Below, piece after piece: positions 1 through 7,668 of a stretch of DNA of 64,000 nt. The notes under the pieces are model-generated. The model worked only from the letters and a program-made list of their open reading frames with translations, searched no databases and was not told where the DNA came from. Within the stretch, counting starts at the first letter, position 1. Each line of letters begins with the position of its first letter. Both the position numbers and the translations under genes were made by a program. This DNA is from Calothrix sp. PCC 7507 (lineage in GTDB: Bacteria > Cyanobacteriota > Cyanobacteriia > Cyanobacteriales > Nostocaceae), in the NCBI RefSeq assembly GCF_000316575.1, contig NC_019682.1, positions 6,683,501 through 6,747,500 of the forward strand, given 5' to 3'.

Positions 1-633
1 GAAATGTTCATCGGCACAGATTTAAATCTGTATTATGATGCCCGGAATCGGCTGTGGTACAAAAGACCAGACTGGTTTTTGGTGTTAGGTGTATCTCGCG
101 CTCAACAACAACAAGATATGCGTTTGAGCTATGTTGTTTGGCAGGAGGGGATAGCACCGTTTTTAGTAGTTGAATTGCTCTCACCGGGTACAGAAGGGGA
201 AGATTTAGGCCAGACATTAAGGGATGCTAACAAGCCACCAACAAAATGGTTGGTATATGAACAGAATTTACGAATCCCTTACTATATCGTTTTTGATCGC
301 TATCAGAATCAGTTGCAAGTGTTTCAATTAACAGCAACGCGATATCAAGCAGTAGCAGTTCCAGAACAGAAGTTTTGGTTTGAGGAATTGCAATTAGGTT
401 TAGGGGTGTGGCAGGGTCGCTATCAGCAAACACAGGGTTTATGGCTGCGTTGGTATGATGCTATGGGTAACTGGATTTTGACTCCAGAGGAACGGGCTGA
501 ACAAGAACACCAACGAGCTGAACAGGAACATCAACGAGCTGAACAGGAACATCAACGGGCTGAACAGGAACGCCAACGGGCGGAAAAATTGGCTCAAAGA
601 TTGCGATCGCTTGGTGTCGATCCAGATACTTGA
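1..633 (+). CDS. Uma2-family putative endonuclease, 5' truncated by window edge
   Basis: The protein matches the cyanobacterial Uma2 (DUF820) family, which has a PD-(D/E)XK nuclease-like fold. Its cellular role is not established. Visible motifs are RPDWFLVLGVS, PFLVVELLSPGTEG and a TKW-VYEQ stretch before PYYIVFD, in the family order. The C-terminus is a charged coiled coil of four heptads (AEQEHQR/AEQERQR), then AEKLAQRLRSLG. The reading frame is open to base 1. The paralogue at 2688-3635 has about 85 residues before the same TGEMFIGTDLN sequence, so the true start almost certainly lies upstream. The ATG at base 4 corresponds to an internal Met. Confidence 0.85.
   Translation, partial: EMFIGTDLNLYYDARNRLWYKRPDWFLVLGVSRAQQQQDMRLSYVVWQEGIAPFLVVELLSPGTEGEDLGQTLRDANKPPTKWLVYEQNLRIPYYIVFDRYQNQLQVFQLTATRYQAVAVPEQKFWFEELQLGLGVWQGRYQQTQGLWLRWYDAMGNWILTPEERAEQEHQRAEQEHQRAEQEHQRAEQERQRAEKLAQRLRSLGVDPDT
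496..579 (+). repeat. 21-bp coding tandem repeat, 4 units
   Basis: Four tandem 21-bp units of the type gctgaacaggaacgccaacg(a/g) encode four coiled-coil heptads. Units differ by single bases (CAC, CAT or CGC at the fifth codon). The paralogue at 3432-3578 carries seven units, so copy number changes without breaking the frame. Confidence 0.85.
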
Positions 634-668
634 TTAGAGGAGACCGTTAACTGTTAACTGATTGTTGA

Positions 669-707
669 GGCGATCGCCTCCGGCTTAAGCTTCTCTACGA
701 GACGCTA
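669..707. repeat. HIP1-headed dispersed repeat, copy 1
   Basis: This begins ggcgatcgcctccggcttaa and continues with agcttctctacgagacgct. The same block, with small changes, recurs at 1553, 2518, 3684 and 4756, always between genes of this accessory island. It looks like a small dispersed palindromic repeat with no coding function. Confidence 0.7.
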
Positions 708-798
708 CACAAACGCTTCTCGCCATCACCGCTAACTGATAACTGAAAGTACACTGCTTTAAAATGAAATCAGGAAAATCATCTGGTGAAAATCCATC

Positions 799-1104
799 AT
801 GCAGTATCAAGTTTTTGTTCAGAGTCCATCCCAAAATAATTTTGTGGCCTCAGTTGTTGGGATGCCAAATTTGACTGTTGAGGGGAGGACGGAGGAAGAA
901 GCAATTTTGAAGGTCAAATCTGCCCTAGCAACACAATTAGCTAGGGGTAAATTTGTCACCATTGAGATGAATCTAGAAAATCAGCCTGCAACTACACCCC
1001 AGATGAAATATGCGGGAATCTTTGCCAATGATCCCACATTTGATGATTTCATGGAAAAACTAGCGGTTATTCGGGAAGAATCCAATGTCGCAACAGATGA
1101 TTGA
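799..1104 (+). CDS. HicB-like antitoxin paired with PIN toxin
   Basis: A 101-residue protein. Its N-terminal half (YQVFVQSP...FVASVVGMPNLTVEGRTEEEAILKVKSAL) resembles the HicB-type partial RNase-H fold found in antitoxins. The acidic C-terminal tail (NDPTFDDFMEKLAVIREE) is the kind that docks on a PIN toxin. The stop overlaps the toxin ATG in a TGATG junction, so the two are probably translationally coupled. A HicB-like fold paired with a VapC-type toxin is inferred from context and fold resemblance. It presumably neutralises the downstream PIN RNase and autorepresses the operon. Confidence 0.7.
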   Translation: MQYQVFVQSPSQNNFVASVVGMPNLTVEGRTEEEAILKVKSALATQLARGKFVTIEMNLENQPATTPQMKYAGIFANDPTFDDFMEKLAVIREESNVATDD

Positions 1105-1520
1105 TGACGATTTACATTTTAGATACGGATCATCTCAGTCTTTATGGACGGAATCACCCAGTAGTAATTGCAAGGCTTTTAGCGTCTCAAGTGCAACTGA
1201 CAACCACTGCTATCAATGTTGAAGAACAGTTAAGGGGTCGTTTAGCTCAAGTTGCTGAAGCTAAAGATAGAGCTACACTCTCAAGTGCTTATCAACGACT
1301 TGTAGAAACAGTGATGCTGCCGTCTGAATTTCAGATTTTTCAGTATGATGAAAAATCCCACGATATTTACCAAGCACTCAAGGCGCAACGGATTCGCGTT
1401 GGTACTCAAGATTTACGCATTGCATCTATCACCCTCGCTTACGGTGGTATTCTTTTGACAAGAAATCTCCGAGATTTTGATAAAATTCCTGGACTAAATA
1501 TCCAAGATTGGTCTATTTAG
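1104..1520 (+). CDS. VapC-type PIN-domain toxin
   Basis: A 138-residue PIN domain beginning MTIYILDTDHLSLY. The family's conserved acidic residues are visible: D7 in LDTD, the E pair in NVEEQ near residues 40-41, D103 in GTQDLRIA, and D124/D126 in NLRDFDK. PIN toxins are Mg-dependent RNases that cleave tRNA or rRNA. A TTG at 1101 would add one Met, but the ATG at 1104 overlaps the antitoxin stop as TGATG and is the better start. The gene is full length for the family and has no visible damage, so it is likely an active module with 799-1104. Confidence 0.85.
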   Translation: MTIYILDTDHLSLYGRNHPVVIARLLASQVQLTTTAINVEEQLRGRLAQVAEAKDRATLSSAYQRLVETVMLPSEFQIFQYDEKSHDIYQALKAQRIRVGTQDLRIASITLAYGGILLTRNLRDFDKIPGLNIQDWSI

Positions 1521-1552
1521 CTGATTATGCTTCCCGACTAGGTGGCTGCAAT

Positions 1553-1625
1553 GCGATCGCCTCCGGCTTAAGCTTCTCTACGAGACGCTAGAGAAGCGTA
1601 TCCCTAAGGGGATCTTGCTACGCTT
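1553..1625. repeat. HIP1-headed dispersed repeat, copy 2
   Basis: This is the same unit as at 669 (gcgatcgcctccggcttaag, then cttctctacgagacgcta), extended by gagaagcgtatccctaaggg and gatcttgctacgct. The extension contains an inverted match to the cttctc...gcg arm, so a hairpin is possible. It lies between the two PIN modules. Confidence 0.65.
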
Positions 1626-1698
1626 ATCGCCATCACCACCACAGTATCCACAATCATCTGGTTTAAAATATAGGAGGTGCTAATGCAGGACAGTTGAG

Positions 1699-1935
1699 AT
1701 GACTTCCCAAACACTGAATATAACTGAGACATTAATTTCCCAACTGCAAACTCTACCACCAGAACAACAACAGATGGTGGTAAATTTTGTGGAATTTCTA
1801 GCCCAGAAACACGCCCAATCCCAACCTAGTCAGAACAGAAAAAAGCGGCGCGTTGCTGGACTACATGAAGGCATGGGTTGGATTAGCGACGATTTTAATG
1901 AGCCTTTACCAGATGAATTTTGGCTGGGTGAGTGA
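1699..1935 (+). CDS. VapB/DUF2281-type antitoxin
   Basis: A 78-residue protein. The N-terminal helical region (ETLISQLQTLPPEQQQMVVNFVEFLAQKH) and C-terminal tail (GLHEGMGWISDDFNEPLPDEFWLGE) are typical of cyanobacterial DUF2281-like antitoxins, in which the acidic tail binds the toxin. It overlaps the next gene in a TGATG junction. The toxin gene is interrupted by a MITE, so this antitoxin probably has no working partner here and may persist as a solitary antitoxin. Confidence 0.75.
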   Translation: MTSQTLNITETLISQLQTLPPEQQQMVVNFVEFLAQKHAQSQPSQNRKKRRVAGLHEGMGWISDDFNEPLPDEFWLGE

Positions 1936-2504
1936 TGAATTTTCTTTTAGACACCCATACATTAATTTGGTGGTCAATAGACCCCATAAGGCTTTCACAA
2001 CAAGCGAGAAATTTATTGGATGATGAAAGCAACACTCTATTTTTGAGCATTATTAGTGTTTGGGAAATGCAGATTAAACTCCAGATTGGTAAATTGACTC
2101 TTCAGATGCCACTTCCTGAGTTGATCAAAGACCAACAAGAAACAAACGACTTGCAACTTTTACCTATTGAGCTAACTCTAGGACTTACGCACTGTACAAA
2201 ATGACTATCATGTGCATCAACAAATTTCCGTTGTTTCAGGGTATTGGCTACTAGCTTTAAATCACTAGCGATCGCTGGATAATGGTGAAAAAATCAACCT
2301 TAAATGCCTGAAAATCCCTACCCATATTTAATTGCTTCTGTCAATGCGTAAGTCCTAACTCATATTTACGCTTTAAATAATTTACCTAACCATCATCGTG
2401 ACCCTTTTGACAGACTGTTAATAGCTCAAGCTACTGTGGAACAAGTTGCCATTGTGAGCATTGATTCGGTTTTTGATAATTATCCCATTCAGCGCCTGTG
2501 GTAG
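1935..2504 (+). pseudogene. PIN-domain toxin gene split by a MITE
   Basis: The first part encodes MNFLLDTHTLIWWSIDPIRL...PIELT, a VapC-like PIN N-terminus with the first catalytic Asp in LLDTH. The frame is then lost in an inserted element at 2179-2357 and ends at a stop near 2204. Deleting the element plus one copy of the 4-bp target repeat (183 bp, a multiple of three) restores ELT-HIYALNNLPNHHRDPFDRLL, with the PIN motif DPFDRLLIAQA and a natural end ...NYPIQRLW at 2504. The intact gene would encode about 129 residues. The element-truncated product lacks the C-terminal catalytic Asp residues and is very probably inactive. Confidence 0.9.
2179..2357. mobile_element. 179-bp MITE with 13-bp TIRs and ACTC target duplication
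   Basis: The terminal inverted repeats taggacttacgca (2179-2191) and tgcgtaagtccta (2345-2357) are perfect. The 4-bp direct repeat actc flanks the element (2175-2178 and 2358-2361). It has no coding capacity. It sits inside a PIN toxin gene whose frame is restored when it is removed. The size and lack of a transposase indicate a non-autonomous element moved in trans. Confidence 0.92.
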
Positions 2505-2517
2505 AGAGATTTTTCAG

Positions 2518-2555
2518 GCGATCGCCTCCGGGTTAAGCTTCTCTACGAGACGCTG
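2518..2555. repeat. HIP1-headed dispersed repeat, copy 3
   Basis: A variant (gcgatcgcctccgggttaag) of the 669 repeat, immediately downstream of the broken PIN gene. Confidence 0.65.
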
Positions 2556-2687
2556 TTCGCCATCATCGCCGAAGTAACCACAATCATCTGGTGTACTTTC
2601 ATATACCTGATAACTGATTATTGAAAAACTACCAAAAATCACCCTAAAATAAACATATCCGGCAATCGAGAAGGCATCAACACTGCC

Positions 2688-3635
2688 ATGTACCAGACTA
2701 ACCCGCCCCGGCCTCCCAGTGAAGTGCTGCCGACGATGTATGATTTACCAAGCGAAGATCCCCAGGATCTAGATACACCTGAGCAAAATCATCCTCGTCC
2801 ACCTTCAGAGACCATGCCGACAATGTATGATCTACCCAGTGAAGACCCAGAGGAGCCTGGTTTGCCGGACGAATTCCACGACTTCCAACCGCAACTATTA
2901 AGGGAAACCTGTCAACCCCCAAGCTACCCAACTGGGGAAATGTTCATTGGTACAGATTTAAATCTGTATTATGATGCTCGTCATCGGTTGTGGCAAAAAA
3001 GACCAGATTGGTTTTTGGTGTTAGGTGTATCTCGCGCTCAACAACAACAAGATATGCGTCTCAGCTATGTTGTTTGGCAAGAGGGGATAGCACCATTTTT
3101 AGTGGTGGAATTACTTTCACCGGGTACAGAAGCCGAAGATTTAGGTCAAACATTAAGAGATGCCAACAAGCCACCGACAAAATGGCAAGTGTACGAACAG
3201 AATTTACGCATTCCTTACTATATTGTGTTTGACCGCTATGAAAATCAGTTGCGAGTGTTTCAATTAATGCCAACGCAATATCAAGCAGTAGCAGTTCCAG
3301 AACAGAAGTTTTGGTTTGAAGAATTGCAATTAGGTTTAGGGGTGTGGCAGGGGCGCTATCAACAAACCGAGGGTTTATGGCTGCGTTGGTATGATGCTAT
3401 GGGTAACTGGATTTTGACTCTAGAGGAACGAGCTGAACAGGAACGCCAACGAGCTGAACAGGAACGCCAACGAGCTGAACAGGAACGCCAACGAGCTGAA
3501 CAGGAATGCCAACGGGCTGAACAGGAACGCCAACAAGCCGAACAGGAACGCCAACAAGCCGAACAGGAACGCCAACGGGCGGAAAAATTGGCTCAAAGAT
3601 TGCGATCGCTTGGTATAGATCCAGATACTTTATAA
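2688..3635 (+). CDS. Uma2-family putative endonuclease with coiled-coil tail
   Basis: A 315-residue full-length paralogue of the gene at 1-633. Residues 1-85 hold two copies of a Pro/acidic motif (RPPSE...PTMYDLPSEDP), a feature of many cyanobacterial Uma2 proteins. The middle is the PD-(D/E)XK-like Uma2 domain (RPDWFLVLGVS, FLVVELLSPGTE, PYYIVFD). The end is seven heptads (AEQERQR and variants), then AEKLAQRLRSLGIDPDTL. The ATG at 2688 is preceded by an A/G-rich stretch. The two copies are nearly identical over the core, which suggests recent duplication or gene conversion. The family name suggests a nuclease, but no activity or target is known here. Confidence 0.88.
   Translation: MYQTNPPRPPSEVLPTMYDLPSEDPQDLDTPEQNHPRPPSETMPTMYDLPSEDPEEPGLPDEFHDFQPQLLRETCQPPSYPTGEMFIGTDLNLYYDARHRLWQKRPDWFLVLGVSRAQQQQDMRLSYVVWQEGIAPFLVVELLSPGTEAEDLGQTLRDANKPPTKWQVYEQNLRIPYYIVFDRYENQLRVFQLMPTQYQAVAVPEQKFWFEELQLGLGVWQGRYQQTEGLWLRWYDAMGNWILTLEERAEQERQRAEQERQRAEQERQRAEQECQRAEQERQQAEQERQQAEQERQRAEKLAQRLRSLGIDPDTL
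3432..3578 (+). repeat. 21-bp coding tandem repeat, 7 units
   Basis: Seven 21-bp units encode seven coiled-coil heptads. The paralogue at 496-579 has four units. Variant units (AEQECQR and two AEQERQQ) show the array has aged by point mutation as well as slippage. Confidence 0.85.
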
Positions 3636-4021
3636 GTAGCCAGGGTGGCAAAGTTTCATAACTGATAACTGATAACTGAATAAGGCGATCGCCTCCGGGT
3701 TAAGCTTCTGAGAATTACAACACATTTTTAGAATCTGAGCGATCGCTTTCAGAATTGTGTCAACGGATGATGAATGGGGTAGTAGTTGTAATAGATTTTG
3801 TAGATTTTGTAGGTTGGGTGAAGTGCAACGTAACCCAACACCGAGATCCATGTTGAGTCCTTCGTGGGGGCAAAATTATATTTGTGTCCCAGGGCGATCG
3901 CCTAGGGGAGTGTGGGGAGGTGGGGAGATGGGGAGATGGGGAGTAACCAATCATCTGAATGGGTAATCATCCCACACCTCCCACACAATTGATGATTGTT
4001 CTCGATTACTGAATTGATGCT
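3636..4021. other. Repeat-filled intergenic region
   Basis: No gene is seen. It holds two and a half CTGATAA heptamers (about 3657-3679), a HIP1-headed repeat at 3684-3709, and a block (3707-3778 plus 3868-3902) repeated at 4779-4881. That block is interrupted here by 3779-3867, which contains a ggttgggtgaag...aacccaac hairpin. A short run of ggggagat units at about 3925-3950 follows. Confidence 0.7.
3779..3867. repeat. 89-bp insertion inside a duplicated intergenic block
   Basis: The block ending ggatgatgaatgggg continues directly into caaaattatatttgtgtccc at 4848. In this copy the two halves are separated by about 89 bp that include gtaggttgggtg and acgtaacccaac, an imperfect hairpin of a kind widespread in cyanobacteria. 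The empty copy at 4779-4881 shows that this is an insertion. Confidence 0.7.
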
Positions 4022-4342
4022 CTAGGGATTTAACTCACTAAAGTTGTTGATTTTCACTTCACTATCTGCAAAACGTGCCACTATTTCCAGTTCACCTCCC
4101 ATTGCTTGGATCACTTGACGTAAATGACTAACATACATATCGGTACGCTTTTCTAACCGTGAAATAGCTGGTTGTTTCACTTGTAATTTTTCAGCCAATT
4201 CAGCTTGAGATATTTTCAACGCTTGACGCAATTCATCAAGTGCCATTTCTGCTTTTAATTGTGCTTTTTTCTCTGCTATTTTTGTTTTTCTCGCTGGAGA
4301 AAAATCTTGAGTTAAGTTAGAAAATTTCTGATGTCCTGTCAT
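4022..4342 (-). CDS. HigA-like XRE antitoxin
   Basis: A 106-residue protein. A helix-turn-helix of the Cro/XRE type spans about residues 35-75 (LRQALKISQAELAEKLQVKQPAISRLEKR), followed by MYVSHLRQVIQAMGGELEIVARF, as in HigA-type antitoxins. Its start overlaps the toxin stop by 4 bp (ATGA), giving toxin-first order as in higBA. It probably binds the toxin and represses the shared promoter near 4700. Confidence 0.88.
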   Translation of the reverse strand: MTGHQKFSNLTQDFSPARKTKIAEKKAQLKAEMALDELRQALKISQAELAEKLQVKQPAISRLEKRTDMYVSHLRQVIQAMGGELEIVARFADSEVKINNFSELNP

Positions 4343-4698
4343 ATTAATCCTTCCTCTCTAATCTCCTGAAGGTAATCATCATAAAGTTGATCGGCAATAG
4401 GGATATATTTTTCATAAAAGCGGTTATCTCCCGTTTTATCACCGCCAATGAGTAGAATAGCAACTCGTCTTGGATCAAAAGCGTAAAAAACTCGAATGGG
4501 ATCGCCGCCACTTTGTATACGTAATTCTCTCATGTGAGAGTGTTTTGAACCGTTAATGCTGGACGAATAGGGAAAAGATAGCTGTGTTCCCCTTTCTTCT
4601 AGCAGTTGAACAACACTAACCACGTCATCTTGTTGATCTTCAGTGAGAGTTTGCCACCAACTCTCAAAGTTATCAGTGTATTCTATCTCCCACGACAT
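4339..4698 (-). CDS. HigB/RelE-type toxin (Gp49-like)
   Basis: A 119-residue protein of the phage-Gp49/HigB family, ribosome-associated mRNA interferases with a RelE fold. Visible are EIEYTDNFESWWQTL, a core strand with HMRELRIQSGGDPIRVFYAFDP and VAILLIGGDKTGDNRFYEKYIPIADQLYDDYL near the end, all family signatures. It is the first gene of a two-gene minus-strand operon and overlaps the antitoxin at 4339-4342. No truncation is seen. Confidence 0.9.
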   Translation of the reverse strand: MSWEIEYTDNFESWWQTLTEDQQDDVVSVVQLLEERGTQLSFPYSSSINGSKHSHMRELRIQSGGDPIRVFYAFDPRRVAILLIGGDKTGDNRFYEKYIPIADQLYDDYLQEIREEGLI

Positions 4699-5364
4699 GC
4701 ACTTAAATATTACGTCGATGTAATGTTAGCATATTTTCTAGTCTGGGATTTATCAGGCGATCGCCTCCGGCTTAAGCTTCTCAGAATTACAACACATTTT
4801 GAGAATCCGAGCGATCGCTTTCAGAATTGTGTCAACGGATGATGAATGGGGCAAAATTATATTTGTGTCCCAGGGCGATCGCCCAATAGATACAGCACTT
4901 TCCAGGTAAATCAGGCACACAGTAAGGGCACAACATTGTTGTGCCCTCAGTGTTTTTAAGTAATTTTCCCGAAAAAATGTTGCAAAAATTCCTGAAGCAT
5001 TGCCAATCTGTTGAATACTTAAGTAGGGAGTGAATATAATTTGCTACTATACAAAATAAGTCGGGATTGGCAAAAAATTAGACTTGACCAACACCCTGGT
5101 AAATATATATAGCCATCCTAAATCATTGGTGTATCGCGCTTTTAATTCTCTGGCTTCGCTGTATTTGTGGAGCGATCGCACCAGAAACAGGCTTTGTTAA
5201 ATTCCATCTTTACTGATATTAGATCACACCCTGATATCTGTATTTCTTCCTTCCTTTGCGCCTTTGCGCCTTTGCGTGAGATATAACTGGTTCATTTAGC
5301 TAAAAATCGCTGTAAGTTTATTTACACCCATCTACTTAACTGATAACTGATAACTGAAAATCTA
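4699..5364. other. Intergenic region upstream of the sugar cluster
   Basis: No gene is supported. It contains a HIP1-headed repeat (4756-4781), the second copy of the 3.7-kb block (4779-4881), a perfect 11-bp hairpin at 4925-4947, a doubled gcgcctttgc tract at about 5257-5275 and CTGATAA heptamers just before the ABC ATPase gene. The promoter of the sugar cluster probably lies in the AT-rich stretch 4950-5360, but no convincing -10/-35 pair stands out. Confidence 0.6.
4925..4947. repeat. Perfect hairpin repeat
   Basis: The arms agggcacaaca and tgttgtgccct are separated by one base, and a T-rich tail (gtgttttta) follows. It could act as a terminator for minus- or plus-strand transcripts. It also resembles the dispersed GGGCACAAC palindromes common in cyanobacteria. 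Confidence 0.6.
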
Positions 5365-6603
5365 ATGTCTGACACTGTTATTCGAGTTGAAAATTTAGGT
5401 AAAAAATATATTCTTGGGCATCAGCAACAGGAGCGTTATACTGCACTGCGGGATGTCATTACTAATGGGGCTAAGGGGTTAGTTAATGCGTTGCAAAATG
5501 GCAAAGGTAAAAGTGAAAATAATCAAGAGGAATTTTGGGCGCTGAAGGATGTATCTTTTGAGATTAAGCAGGGTGATAGGGTTGGAATTATTGGGCGCAA
5601 TGGTGCGGGGAAATCAACGCTATTAAAGATTTTAAGCCGGATTACGGAACCGACAAAAGGCAGCATTAAAATTCAGGGAAGGGTTGCTAGTTTGTTGGAG
5701 GTGGGTACGGGGTTTCATCCTGAGTTGACTGGTAGGGAGAATATCTATCTCAATGGTGCAATTTTGGGGATGGGTAAGGAGGAGATTAAACGCAAGTTTG
5801 ATGAAATTGTGGCCTTTGCGGAGGTGGAGAAGTTTTTAGATACGCCGGTAAAGCGGTATTCTTCGGGGATGTATGTACGGTTGGCGTTTGCAGTGGCGGC
5901 GCATTTGGAACCGGAGATTTTGATTGTGGATGAAGTTTTGGCGGTGGGTGATGCTCAGTTTCAGAAGAAGTGTTTGGGGAAGATGGAAGATGTGGGGAAG
6001 GAAGGGCGGACGGTACTGTTTGTCAGTCACAACATGAGTACAATTCAATCGCTATGTAGCCGCTGTATTTTGCTTAAAACAGGACAAGTAATTGAAGATG
6101 GTCAACCATCTAATGTTCTTCAGTATTACTTACAAGACGATTCCATAACAGATTATTTTGTTCGTCCCTTTCAGAAAAATGGAAACCCTACCATCATAAC
6201 AGGTAAAATTTTATCTAGTGCCAATCCAAATGACCATGAAATTCAAATTCTTCTGGAAATTTATTCGGAAACCCGATATTATACAGGCTTAGATATACGG
6301 TTATTTGATGCGATGGGTATTGCCATTGTTTTTGGAACCTTCCGACCTTCTCAGATAGAAATATCTCCAGGGACAAATTCAGTCCTTTTTAATTTTCCAA
6401 CTAATCAACTTGCTTTAGGTTCCTATATTATTAGTTTAGATTTAAGTTTGCCTAATATCTTATATTTTGATCGTGTTGAACATTGCCTCACATTTGAGGT
6501 ATTCCGACAACTCGAAAATGGTAACCATGCTGAATTATCTCAAGCCTGGGGTTTTGGATCTGTGGAGTTTCAACTAGATATAATTTCTCATGTCTTGAAA
6601 TGA
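5365..6603 (+). CDS. ABC transporter ATPase, Wzt type (polysaccharide export)
   Basis: A 412-residue ATP-binding subunit of the lipopolysaccharide/teichoic-acid export class. Walker A GRNGAGKST lies at residues 77-85, the signature YSSGM near 165, Walker B ILIVDEVLAVGD near 185, and the H-loop in VSHNM. Residues from about 260 onward form an extra beta-rich domain like the carbohydrate-binding C-terminal domain of Wzt, which recognises the finished glycan. Its permease partner (Wzm) is not next to it in this window. This is unusual because the two are normally adjacent. It heads a long plus-strand sugar cluster. Confidence 0.88.
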   Translation: MSDTVIRVENLGKKYILGHQQQERYTALRDVITNGAKGLVNALQNGKGKSENNQEEFWALKDVSFEIKQGDRVGIIGRNGAGKSTLLKILSRITEPTKGSIKIQGRVASLLEVGTGFHPELTGRENIYLNGAILGMGKEEIKRKFDEIVAFAEVEKFLDTPVKRYSSGMYVRLAFAVAAHLEPEILIVDEVLAVGDAQFQKKCLGKMEDVGKEGRTVLFVSHNMSTIQSLCSRCILLKTGQVIEDGQPSNVLQYYLQDDSITDYFVRPFQKNGNPTIITGKILSSANPNDHEIQILLEIYSETRYYTGLDIRLFDAMGIAIVFGTFRPSQIEISPGTNSVLFNFPTNQLALGSYIISLDLSLPNILYFDRVEHCLTFEVFRQLENGNHAELSQAWGFGSVEFQLDIISHVLK

Positions 6604-6627
6604 TCTTGTGTTAAATTTTTATAGCAT

Positions 6628-7668
6628 ATGGAAATATCTATTATAATTCCTACATTAAATCGTGCCAGTTCATTGGAATTAGCAATAAAATCCTTCTGTT
6701 TGCAAAACTGTTCTCCTGACAACTTTGAAATTCTCGTAGTCGATAACGGCTCCACCGACAACACTAAAGATATTACAGAAACTGCTAGAAATGCATTCCC
6801 TTCCCATCAAATACGTTACATTTACGAACCCGAACCAGGATTATTATCAGGTCGCCATCGGGGAGCATTAGAAGCAAAAGGTGACATTTTAACCTTTGTA
6901 GATGACGATATTGAAGCAGACCCCAACTGGTTGCAAGCAATTAAAGAATCATTTGATGATCCTACAGTTCAAATTGTAGGTGGGCGTAATTTACCTAAGT
7001 ATGAAGTTGAACCACCTGAATGGCTGGAGTGGTTTTGGTCAGATCATCCCTATGGCAAATTATGTGGTGAGTTAAGTCTGCTAGATTTTGGTGAACAAAT
7101 TCGAGATATTGATGCTAATTATGTTTGGGGATTAAATTTCTCAATTCGTAAAAGTACTTTATTTGAATTAGATGGTTTTCATCCAGATTGTATTCCTAAA
7201 CATTTGCAATATTTACAGGGAGATGGAGAAACAGGTCTAACTCAAAAAGCCAAAATCAAGGGATACAAAGCGATTTATCAACCTAATGCTTTGGTATTTC
7301 ATAATGTTTCTAAAGACCGAATGACATATGAATATTTTGATAAGCGTTACTTTTATCAAGGGGTTTGTGATTCTTATTCACTTATTAGAAAAAATCAAGA
7401 TAAATTAAAAGATGTGAGTTTTCTACAAAAGAACCAAGATTTTTTTAGAAAAATCAAGCAATTAGGAAAAAAAATAATTAGTATAAAAAGCGATAAAAAT
7501 ATAAAAAATGAAAAAGATGCACTAAAAGCTCGCTTCCATCACTCTTACCAAAAAGGCTACCAATTTCACCAAAATGCTGTCCACAAAAATCCCGAACTCT
7601 TAAACTGGGTTCTAAAAAAGGATTACTGGGACTATACATTACCCAAAATAAATATCACTCATGATTGA
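6628..7668 (+). CDS. Glycosyltransferase family 2
   Basis: A 346-residue GT-A fold enzyme. The N-terminus EISIIIPTLNRASSLELAI is the GT2 nucleotide-sugar fold, followed by ILVVDNGSTDNT and the metal-binding VDDDIEADP near residue 92. The EPEPGLLSGRHRGALEAKGD motif is usual in this subgroup. The C-terminus is Lys-rich and helical. It should transfer one sugar onto the growing repeat unit at the inner membrane face. It overlaps the next gene by 8 bp, so the two are probably cotranscribed. The donor and acceptor cannot be predicted. Confidence 0.88.
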   Translation: MEISIIIPTLNRASSLELAIKSFCLQNCSPDNFEILVVDNGSTDNTKDITETARNAFPSHQIRYIYEPEPGLLSGRHRGALEAKGDILTFVDDDIEADPNWLQAIKESFDDPTVQIVGGRNLPKYEVEPPEWLEWFWSDHPYGKLCGELSLLDFGEQIRDIDANYVWGLNFSIRKSTLFELDGFHPDCIPKHLQYLQGDGETGLTQKAKIKGYKAIYQPNALVFHNVSKDRMTYEYFDKRYFYQGVCDSYSLIRKNQDKLKDVSFLQKNQDFFRKIKQLGKKIISIKSDKNIKNEKDALKARFHHSYQKGYQFHQNAVHKNPELLNWVLKKDYWDYTLPKINITHD

